Positions 13,101 to 24,520 of a stretch of DNA of 64,000 nucleotides are shown here, in pieces. Position 1 is the stretch's first letter. Each line of letters begins with the position of its first letter. Below the pieces are notes generated by a model that did not search any database, was not told the origin of the DNA, and saw only the letters and a list, made by a program, of their open reading frames with translations. The position numbers and the translations under genes are program-made. The DNA comes from Rhipicephalus microplus. Its lineage: Eukaryota; Arthropoda; Arachnida; Ixodida; Ixodidae. The stretch lies in NCBI RefSeq assembly GCF_043290135.1, contig NC_134707.1, positions 82,686,447 to 82,750,446 on the forward strand, read 5' to 3'.

Positions 13101-16100
13101 AAAAGTGCATGTACGGGAAGTTTACAGTTTATTGAGTTTCAGAATATTTGTGCTATACTCATAGGCGTAATGTTTTAAGCCGAACCTGCGCTTTTGGTGA
13201 ACAGCCATGAAGCATCAGTAAACAACTTCGCGGTGTGAGATGTATGATAGAGAAGTATTAACGCACTTGAACGACATCAACATGCGGCCGCAAGAACTTC
13301 TCGTCGTGCTGTAATAAAAAAAAATACAGGGTGTAGAAGAAGCTGGTTTGGCTTGTCCCATTTTCTTTCTCGGTCTTACCGTGCTTCTCAGCTGACGAGA
13401 GTGGTAGGTGTAGCACTTAATTGTGACGACGCTTACTTTAATAGCATTAAGCGCCAGTGTTAACGTCATTGGCGTGCTGCCAGCAGCCAATCAAGGCTTC
13501 CTCCAGATGTTATTCGTGTCATGACAGCGAGGGGAAGATGCGTGGTTGCGTGGTGTGAGAGGTACGAGGCACTGCCGAGGCATGCACCTTTCCCCTAGCG
13601 GTGAAGTCGCGAGCGACTCGTATTCTTGAGGACTTTCGTTCTAGTAAAAGCCACTGGTTACGGTCGATTTGGGGTTCTACAAAAAACGGCGGAAGGAAGC
13701 ACATGAAACTGAAAATTCAAACTGCGTGGTCTAAACGACCAAAATTGCATCAACATTGTGCCAAGAGGGCACTTCGTAGTTCAAAAAAACTAATCGGCGA
13801 AAGTAATGCGGCGCAATGTAGCTTATGGGCAAGTATACCTCACTTCAGATACGAGGGCAAATATGGACAGGCGCTGAAGGAAGGAATCGGAATTCTTTTC
13901 AGCGCACAAGAGCTGACATGTGCACAAAACCTAGTTGCCATGGCCTTCGGATCCGCCATTAGCTGGCTACTATGAGACGTCTAACAAGACAGTCGCAGCT
14001 TATTTACTTGAGCTTTAAGAGAGAGCACGGCTCAGAAAACAAGTCGTTACTGCCATTCTCCACCCCTCGCCCTCTCTATCTAGACGCCATCGCCTATTTT
14101 CTAAATGACTATTCTTTCGTGAAAGTTGTGCATATGGAAGATTTAGCAGCTTTCCGTATGACCCAACTGGGTCGCTTTATCACTTCCTATGAATACAGGG
14201 AAGAAACTTTTGTTGCGATAGCAATTATATGGACACTCTCGGCTGCATTCTGCCACGGGTGTCGGCGTCGCCGTCATTCACCGTATATGTATACGTCTCT
14301 ATATTATTAAAACGTAAGAGAAAACTAATATTTCACAAAAAGACTGTGGCGCACAGAATCGAACGTCGGACCTCTGAATTGTGAGCGCGAGGCGTTAGCC
14401 GCTGAACGACGAAGAAACACCTCCTTGAACGTTCAAATGGCAAGCTATCTATGTCTACCCCTTTATGCTAGTGATTAGAATTTCGGGTTTTTGGAATTAC
14501 CAGCGAGATGGCGTGATGAGTGCGCATCGCCACATCGTCACGACGTGGGAGTGCGCACTCTCATCTTCCACGCGTGCGCTTGCTTATCTCGCTGTGGAAA
14601 CAACCGCATGCCTTGAGCTTTCACTGGAACAATTCTGTTGTAGTTACCGAGCACACAAAGGTCACTGCAGTCGCTGGACAGTCTCCGTTTGTGAAAAGGG
14701 CGCGCTTTCAAGACACAGAAATAACAACTGAGACTCTTATTCGCGTTCATTTGTACCTGTAAGTATGTTTTGTACGTTATTTGTGCGTGAGAAACGCGGG
14801 GCGCGCTTCGAACTGCTTGCCATTCTGCGCGCGACCTTCCAATAAGTTGCTATCACATTCATTGCTTCGTCTTTGTGGCGAAGATGCGACTTTTTGTGAC
14901 TTGACAATTAAGACAATCTTGGTCAATCGCATCAATCCTATATAATTGTGAGTGGCGTGTACGCATACCATAGTTCGTTTAGTGATAACTGCTTTTGGAG
15001 TTAGACATAGAGGTAAGAAATGAAACAAAAGCCAGCTACCAAGGCATTTATAGAAATTCTTGTTTCAGTCAATGCGAATAATAAAAAAAAACGGAATTCA
15101 AAAGAATTAGGTAGCTGAACAAACTTTTGGGAAAACTTTCTACTTCCCTTATTGTTGAGTGTAAGTACTTTCACGCGGAAGTTACGCCAATGAAGCAGCG
15201 TCTTTTTATTGTTGGCGACGTTTTATTTTCAGGTTGTCAAGGTGTCATGCGCTGCGTACTTTTCCTGCATGCATTTATGGGACGACAATGACCGTAAGCC
15301 GGTAGGTCATATGGCTGCTTTGCAGTACAGATCACTGAGTGTGGCAGGTACTAGATGTTACAGCTTCATTGCTGATGATAATAATGATATAACGCGCTGG
15401 CATATTCCCGGCCGATGCTCATGTATCTACATTACCCCAAGAAAGGCCTTGCACTAATTTAGTTCAGCGTCGGCCAAAATTCTGCCGACGGAACCGACAA
15501 GTGGACACTGAAGTGTGTGCAAAAAGCTGCTTGAGACGACCAAATAGTTTTGTCTATCAGTATCAGATCAGCACGTTCATTTTATTGTCATAGCGTTACA
15601 AAGCTTGTTTCGCAGAAATTTGGGCGTCCACATCGAGATAAGCGTCACTGGTTCTTAGGGAAAAAATATCAACTTGTCCCTGACAGACGATTCGAGGCAG
15701 ATACAAATAAAATGAAAGAATGGCAGATCCCACGTTCAGTCGGAATCGATGATGTGTGAAGCACGATTGATGAACGGCGATACATCACTCTAAATTCCGC
15801 ACAACGTTACGAGGCAGACGTAAATTATGCCGGCCTTGACGTCTACGTCTTGATTGTCATGTTTAGACGTGTCGTTTGCCTTCATCGTCTATTGACGTGA
15901 AATAACACCAAATTAGGTATATGTGAAGTTAGCGAAATGACCGCGAGCACGCTATGAGCGTAGCATGCAATGATTTATATTGTCACGTGTTTGTCAAAAA
16001 GAAAAACAATGACAGTCGTGCATGTGCTATGAAGGACAATGAAATGAATGAAAAAGAAGAACTCTCTTGCACGTTTCATCAAAAGACCGACCTGCTTCTG

Positions 16101-19100
16101 GTGTCTAAATCTCTGCAGCAAGACCTCTGCTTTGACGTCGTGACACTGGTGGAGGTGGTGGAGCCTACAACTTGATGCAGGACAGTCTTGCTCGGACCCG
16201 TTCACCTAGTGCAGAGACTCAGTCCCTCTTCATGGCTCCAGTGCACCGATTCAGTCGGCGCCAACTAGGCCTAAATCCAGAGTCCGCACCCGTTCCGCCT
16301 GTTTCCAGCATGGCAGCTCCTACGACATCCACGGTTATTCTGTCATCGCAGACCATTCTTCCCTCGCAGGTGGCTCTTGAGCATCCTCGCGTTCCTGAAG
16401 TTTTCTGTGGGGAAGTGTACGAGGATGTCGAGAACTGGGTCCAACAGTTCGAACGGGTCACTGTATCCAACCAATGGAGTTAACAGCATAAACTTGGCCG
16501 AGCATATTTCGCACTGGAAGATAGCATTTGCACGTGGTACGAGAACAGCGAAGCTACATTCCTATCTTGATAAGATTTCCGTCGAAAGCTCTTCGCTACG
16601 TATTTTAACTCGAACCGACGGGATCGCTCACAGCAACTGATTGAGGCCCGCGTGCATAAACCCAATGAAACAGCTGCCATGTACGCAGGTGGTATGATCC
16701 GTCTGTTTCGACGAGTTTACCCTGACATGCCCGAGGTGTAGAAGGTGCGTCACCTAATGCAGGTGTTAAGGAACCAGTGTTTCCGGGCCTCGTACGAAAT
16801 CCACCTACAACAGTAGATGAATTCATAAGAGAGGCGTTTGTCATCGAGCGTGCACTGCAACAATGGTGCCGACAACAGCAGCGACGAACTACGCGGCCGT
16901 TTGCGAATTGCAGATAATGTGACACTCCCACCGAGATCCTGCTGCCTTGTGTCGGTGTCCAGCGGGTGGCCTTGCTATAAAGATGCGATAGCGGAGCATA
17001 TAGTCGCTCTTTTGTTCACGTAAGGCACTTCTATCGCGAGGGGCGTCCTGGCACTTACTGGTGGACAGGCAGAGGCGCCCCTCACAAACTTCAGCAACGA
17101 GCGCCGTCAAAATCGGAAGGGTACCGAAATCGCCTACTGCGGCGATGTAGACCAAGCCGGGGATTGTTTTGCTTTGCAACCAGATGACGCGACTGTCCCC
17201 GCCTCGACAACTTTGTCGGTTGACATCTGCTTCACGGTACCACCCTCTGATAGGAATCGCCTGCTTGAACTTATACATCGATTCGAAGACTGCTTTTCGC
17301 GTATATCAAAGGTCCAGCAAACACCATTGAACAAGCACCGCATCATTACTGAAGACATCACACGACCGTTTCGGCAGAACCACTACCATGTGGCTCCGAA
17401 AGAGTGCGAGGCGATTCAGAAGCAAGAACACAAGATGCTCGCGGATGACGTCATACAACCTTCGAAAAGTCCTTGGGCGTCCCCGGTGGTTTTCGTCAAT
17501 GAAAAAGACGGCAGTTTGCGCTTCTGTATTGATTATCGCAAGTTGAGCCAAGTCACAAAGAAAGACGTCTATTCACTGCCCCGCATAGACGATTCACTCG
17601 ATCCGCTGCGTCATGGGCGCTATTTCTCTTCAATGGACCTCCGAAGTGGCTATTGGCAGATAGAAGTCGACGAGGGAGATCGTGAAAAAACGGCCTTTGT
17701 GAAGCCCGATGGCCTTTACGAATTTAGGGTGCTTCCTTTTGGGTTGCGCTCGGCGCCAGCCACTTTTCAGCGTCTCATGGACACCGTACTATAAGCCCTG
17801 AAGTGGCAAACATGCTTGGTCTATCTGGACGATGTTATTGTATTCTCAGCAACATTCGAGGAAAAGCTCAGTCTTTTATTCACCGTCCTCGAAGCGATAC
17901 GATCGGCCTGCCTTACTTTAAAACCAGGAAAATGTCATTTTCGTTTCAACTAATTCAGCTTCTATGCCACGTCATAAGTCATGAAGGTGTTTAACCTGAC
18001 CCGGCTAAAATATACGCAATATCGCAATTTCCTGCACCACGCAACAAAAAGGCCGTGAGACGCTCCTTTGGGTTGTGCGCCTATTACCGGCGATTTATCG
18101 AGGACTTTTATTCTATTGCGGCGCCATTGACACGACTCACATGTGAGGACGTCCCCTTCTTTTGGGTTGAACAAGAGCAAATGGCATTTAATGAACTAGG
18201 ACCACACCTGCAGACATGTCCATTCCTTGCGCACTTCGACGAGGAAGCCCCTACAGCACTTCACACCGACGCCAAAAATGTAGGTCTGGGTGCCGTTCTG
18301 GTGCAGAGGCAAGGTGGCTGTGAAAGAGTAATAGCCTCCGCCAGCAGAACTCTCTCTCGCACGGAGGAGAACTACTCGAATACCGGGAAGGAGTGTCTCA
18401 CCGTAGTGTGGGCGGTCATCCAATTTCGCCCATATTTCTACGGCCGCTCTTTCAAGGTTGTTAGCGACCATCATTCATTGTGCTGGCTCACCAACCTTAA
18501 AGATCCATCTGGCCGTTGGGCGCGCTGGAGCCTAAGGCTTCAAGTGTTCGACATGACCATCGTCTATAAATCTGGGAAGAGGCACACCGACGCCGACTGT
18601 CTCCCACGGTTGCCAGTAGAGACCGTCGCTTGTGATGACAAAAACATCGACGTGGCATTCTTGGGAGTTGTCAACATGGCCACTATTGCACGGGAGCAGC
18701 GCCGTGACCCCGCGCTGTTACCACTCATGTAATATTTAGAAGGACGATGTAAAGACGTTCCATGGTTATTTGCCAAGGGACTGCCATCTTTTTGCTTTCG
18801 AAACGGTGTTATCTATAAGAAAAACTCACCAACCGGCAACTCGCACTAGCTCGTTCTGCCTGCCTCTCTTCAAAAAGAAATTATGGAAGCGTGCCATGAT
18901 GAAGCAACTTCTGGTCAGCTAGGCTACACCCGAACATTGCCGACTACGATGCAAGTACTACTGGCCAAAGTTACCTGCTGCTGTTAACCATCACGTGCGA
19001 ACTTGCACCGACTGCCAAAGACGCAAAGCACTTCCCAGCAAGCCAGCCGGTCTTTTACATCCAGTCGAAGCACCAGTGAAGTCGTTCACTCAGATTGGAA

Positions 19101-20552
19101 TGGATTTCCTGGGTCTCTTTCTAACTTTCACAACAGGGAACAGATGGATTATTGTGGCCATCGATTACTTGTCCCGTTATGCGGAGACTAAAGCTATGCA
19201 GCGCTGCACAGCAGCAGAAGCCGCTAAGTTCATCAAAAACATCGTCCTTAGGCATGGCGCTCCGACAGCAGTGATCACAGAGAGGGGACCTGGCTTCACC
19301 CCAGAGCTTTTGGAGTTGGTTTTCAGACTCAGCGGTACAGCTCACCGGAGAACAACTGCTTACCATCCACAGACAAACGGACTGACGGAGCGCCTCAATA
19401 GAACCCTCATAGACATGATCAGCATGTACTTTGCCTCGCAACATAAAAACTGCAATCAGATATTGCCGTACGTGACCTTTGGCTAAAATACCACTTGACA
19501 AGAAACCGCTGAAATGACACGACTGGAATGACACGCCATGTTGCGGCATGAGTGTGACGACATCCATGTAGACGCCGAAGAATTGACTCAGCGCGCCGAA
19601 GAAGACAGAAAGCTCCCGCGTGTGCACATCTGTCATCAACAGCATCAAGATACACAACGGTACGACCCCCCGACACAAGTTCATTAGCTACACACCAGGT
19701 GACAAGCTCTGGGTGTGGATTACGATACGTCGACGTGGACTGTCTGAAAAACTGCAAAGACGGTACTTTGGCCCATACAGCGTCACACGACGCTTAAACA
19801 GCGTGAACTACGAAGTTGTGTCTCACACTGACTGTAGTTCTAAGCGCCAAAAGCATTTACCCGAAGACGTGCATGTCGTGCGTATGAAACAGCATTCATC
19901 GAGGTAATTAGCTCCCGGTTACTGTGTTGACGCGACCACTTCATACGGCTGGTAGAGCGCCTAAGTTGCGCATCGGGACGATGCCTCTTTCGGAGGGAGG
20001 CAAATGTCACGTGCTTGTCAAAAAGAAAGACAATGACAGTTGTGCATGTGCCATGAAGGACAATGAAATGGATCAAGAAGAAGAACTCTCTTGCGCGTTC
20101 TAATAAAAGGACAATCCTGCTTCTGGTGTCTCAATCTCTGCGGCAAGACCTGTGTTTTTACATCGTGGCAATATGATACGCATATCATGATTATCATATT
20201 TGGACATGTCATTTACCTTGGTCGTCTATTTAAGTTACACCATACGAAATTTGGTATGCGTGGAGCTTGCTAAATGATCGCGAGCACGCAATGAGCATGG
20301 AATGTAGTCATGTTTTACATGACGCGCATGTCATGAATATCATATTTGGATGTGTCATTTACCTTGGTCGTCTATTCACGTTACGCCATACCAAATTTGG
20401 TACATGGGGAGCTGGCAAAATGGCCGCAAGCACGATATGAGCGTGGCATGTAGTCATGTTGCCATACCAAACTTGGTTCCAATACCATCACATCAATGAA
20501 AGAAACCGCCAGGAGAGCTAAAAGTCGTAGGCATAGGCGGCTAGATAGATAG

Positions 20553-20649
<97 letters not shown>

Positions 20650-23600
20650 GGGACGGTCGATGTGGCTTCGAGTTCGGGACACGAGGGGCGTTTGCAAAAT
20701 ACCGCGATCTACTGGAAAGCACTGCGAAAGACCGCCCAGAAATTCTTCGAATTTACGCCACGCTGATACTGCCTAGAAGTGGAAACCGTCGACAAAGGAA
20801 CCGTAACCTGACATTCGTCTGACGCTGCAACAAAGAAGCAACAGTCTTCAACAACATGCTTCGGAATTTTCGTCACTATTCCTGGCTAGTTTGCTACCTC
20901 GATCATGAAATCGAATGGTTACCACCCACACGCGTCCTCGCAGCAGACGGCCTTCATATGAGCTTCGAGGGTGTGTCGCTGCTTGCAAGCCACATCCGCC
21001 ACCTGTGCTTCAGGAGACCGGTGGATGCGACATCAGCTGCCTGGTGCGATTCATCAACGAATGACTCTCCGCATCGAGTGAATCGAGCTGGGCGACCTTC
21101 AGCACCCAGTCATCCTACAGCACAGCCGAACTCAAGAAACAGCACCGCGCCGACAGCATCCCTCACCCTGACCAGCAAGCCTTCCGTAGCAGAGAACGTC
21201 ACCTCGAAACCATCGCGCGCCCACATGAATAAGTCGCAATCTACACAGTCTGCGTCTGGCCTACCACCGCCTGCGGTCGTTGCATCACTTTTGCCGTCTC
21301 AACCACGCTACGGACTCCGGAACAGGGGCACAACCACGAGAGGAACGAACAGACTAACACAATGCCAGCTGGGTGAGAGTACTTTGTCTGCTGGCTCAAT
21401 GAACTTTTTAAGGACCAGGAAGGTTATGCAAAAACGGACTCGTTGTGAAGCGCTTATTTCTATGCGTAGAATGTATGCCGCGGCAACAAGTGCACCTAAA
21501 GGTTTGCAACCAAAACTGCAGCCGGCCACATCAGAGATGTCATAGAAAAACCTGTCAAGGTGGAATAACACCTTAAATCGGGCGTCTGTTGAACTAACCA
21601 GCATACTTATTAGCCATTATAATTCACCAGAAAAGGGTCTGTGGAATCAGGAAAAACAGCTTGTGCAATCCTCTCAGTTTACGACTGAAGAATTCAAAAC
21701 TCTCTAATTATACCTGTCACTGAAGTTACCTGAGCTGGATGCTTAAAAGTCGAAGGTTGCCCGTGACAATTTAAAAAAGAAGGAATGCTGCCGACGAGGA
21801 AGCATTCTAACTACAGCTTAAATGCGCCAAGCTGGAAAGTAAATCACCTGGACAGGATAACCCTATAAATTTGTCATGGTACGATCTATCAATTGAGGAA
21901 CGTTGTGTCTTATCTCGAGGACATAATTTTTGCCCTGCAACAGGAGGCTATAGTGAATTTCAGTTGGTGAAGGATCTTCACAATTTCGAACGTAACATGC
22001 GCCTCCATGAGTACTTTTATGATCGGTCCTCAGCTCACAATACCGATAGCTCATCATTGCCATCTTACAAGCATTGCACACCTCCCTCCTAAAGAGACAA
22101 ATGTCTGGACCTTTATATCAGAGCTGTACAACGCGATGACATGCAGGTATATAAAGAACGTCCACCATTGCACCGCAACCTTACTGACAGAGAGCAACAA
22201 GGAATTGAATCCCTCGTTAGTCATAATGACGTGATTTTAAAACCTGAAGATAAAGGAGGCGCCATTGTTGTAATGGACAGAAGCACTTATATCAGCGAAG
22301 GCCATAGGCAGCTCAGTGATGCATCATATTACAAGGGGCAAGATCATGACCCAACAAACGAGTTCGAAGCTATTGTCCGTGATAGTCTGACTGCGCTCTT
22401 TAATGATAAAGAAATGAGCTACAGCACTCTAAAATCCCTAATACCTTGAGCCCAGTAGCTGGCAGGTTTTACCTTCTTCCCAAAATTTATAAGAAAGGTA
22501 ATCCCGGTAGACCAATAATTTGTGGAATTGGAACAGTGACTGAGCACCTTTCCCGTTATGTAGATAGCCTCAGCAACACCATTCCGTCCAGCTTTTCTTC
22601 TTACATTAAAGATACCAATCACTTTCTAACAGATATTCTTAACCTACAGGTCCTCAAAATTTGTTTCTCGTTACCTTAGATGTCACGTCACTATACACTA
22701 ATATCATTCACTCAGATGGCACCGAGGCAGTTATCTGCACGTACAATTATTGCGATGCCGACAAACCTGTTTCCGCATCTATGTTAGCTACGTTGCTTAA
22801 GCTTATTCTCGAACTTAACAATTGCGAATTCGATGGGACACATTATGTTCAAGTTAGCGGTACATCTATGGGCACAAGAATCGGACCAAACTACGCAAAC
22901 ATATTTATAGGGCTCCTTGAAAGCAAATATCTTGCAAATTGTGAATATAAGCCATTTTACTATAAGTGGTTCATCAACGACATTTTCCTAATCTGGCGCC
23001 ATAGTGAATCGCAACTTTTCCCTTTCATAGCAGATCTTAACAACACTCATTCGGCGATTTCTTTTTCGCACTCGTATTCACCTGTGAACATAAGCTTCTT
23101 TGATGTCATGGTCACTCTACGTAACAGGAAGCTGATAACTAATCTTTACAGGAAACCCACAGATAGGCAGCAATATCTTCACTTTAGTAGTAGTCACGTG
23201 AAACACAATAAAGTTAGTATTCCCTACAACCAGGCATTCCGTTTTAAAGAATATGCTCTGATAGCAGTGAATTTTCCCGCCACTGCGAGCAACTTTGGAG
23301 CGCGCTCGAAAAACAGAGCTATCCGGCCGGCATAATCACAGACGCCATCAAACGTGCAGAAGAGCTCAACCGTTCAGATCTGCTGAGTACTAACAAAAGA
23401 CCCAAAGATTGTTCGTGGACTAGCCTAATTTTCACACATGTGGCCTCAGCTCCAAATGTGAACCATATTTTAAAGAAACATATCAACATTTTAATACAGA
23501 GCGAGCGGCTCAAAGAATCTTTACAGAACAACCACGCGTGGTCTGCCGATGATCGCGGAACCTTCGTGATTTACCAACCTCATCTAAAACCACGTGTTCA

Positions 23601-24441
23601 CATCATGAAGGCTGTCATCCCTGCAACAAACCACGTTGCAAAGTATGCGCGTACATGACGACATCTAAAACAGCTTTAATTACATCGTCCAGCTTTTCTT
23701 TAAAAATAAATGGGAACTACACATGTGATAATATCAACGCCATCTATCTTCTCGAGTGTTCAACATGCAAAGCTCAGTACATAGGTCTGAGACAAGTTGC
23801 AGAATTCGTTTTAATAATCACTGTGCACATGCCGTAAGCCTGCCTAATCTACCGCTGTCGAAGCACGTCAGTATGCCTGGCCACGGTTTCGACAAAATTA
23901 GGGCCACTATTATTCAGTCTGCTTTCAAGACAAATCACGATAGGGAAGTGAGGGAATCCTTCTTGATCCACAAATTTAACACTATTCGTTCGGGTATCAA
24001 TCAAAACGTAGGAAAGCTCACCTGCCTCGCACACGACTTCTTAGATTAGTAAAATATTTTAGTGTATATTAAAATGTATATTAGTCAACCGTGATTTCTT
24101 TACATCAGAGCTGTTTTACATGTCCTGCCAACCATACTGTGCCGCACGTGTTGATGCGCAAAGAAATTTGAAACTTGTATATTCATGCACCCGTCGCATG
24201 TCAGTGATGTCAACACAAGGTTCTGACAGATTACCGTTTTTTTCACTTTTATTGTCCTAGCTGCTGAACTGAGAGTTCATGACGTGAGCTTATAAAAGCG
24301 GCTGCATTGTATCATACCTACTTACTCTGACGAAGGCCATGCCACGGCTGAAACGTTAGTAAAGACAATTTTCTTTTCAAATGTGCTATCTGCAAGTTCA
24401 TTCAATATAGAAAATACCCGGACCTGTCGTGCCTTCCTTTC

Positions 24442-24520
<79 letters not shown>

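Larger units (their letters stand above)
15981..20170 (+). mobile_element. Gypsy-type LTR retrotransposon 1 (decayed, complete ends)
   Basis: LTRs of 165 and 166 bp (15981-16145 and 20005-20170) begin TGTCACGTG and end near CGTGACA/CGTGGCA. A purine tract (CGGAGGGAGGCAAA) precedes the 3' LTR. ATAT flanks both ends (15977-15980 and 20171-20174) as a target-site duplication. The internal order is gag, RT, RNase H, integrase. At 4.19 kb it is shorter than usual: the aspartic protease region is missing between the gag remnant and the RT linker. By eye the LTRs differ at roughly twenty positions, so this is an old copy. Coding regions carry stops and frameshifts throughout. Confidence 0.9.
20647..24445 (+). 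mobile_element. Penelope-like element (PLE) with GIY-YIG endonuclease
   Basis: The coding order is an SGNH-hydrolase-like module (20646-21543), a PLE N-terminal region, reverse transcriptase and a GIY-YIG endonuclease, all on the + strand. The element is bounded on both sides by (TA)n. Penelope-like elements are known to use a GIY-YIG endonuclease and to lack canonical LTRs. The copy is dead: there are several frame breaks and the RT motif C reads FINDIF. It sits in intron 2 of the split host gene. Confidence 0.88.

Noticed and set aside
20171..20480. CRISPR array
   Set aside because: The repeats are long tandem satellite units with no spacers, in eukaryotic sequence.
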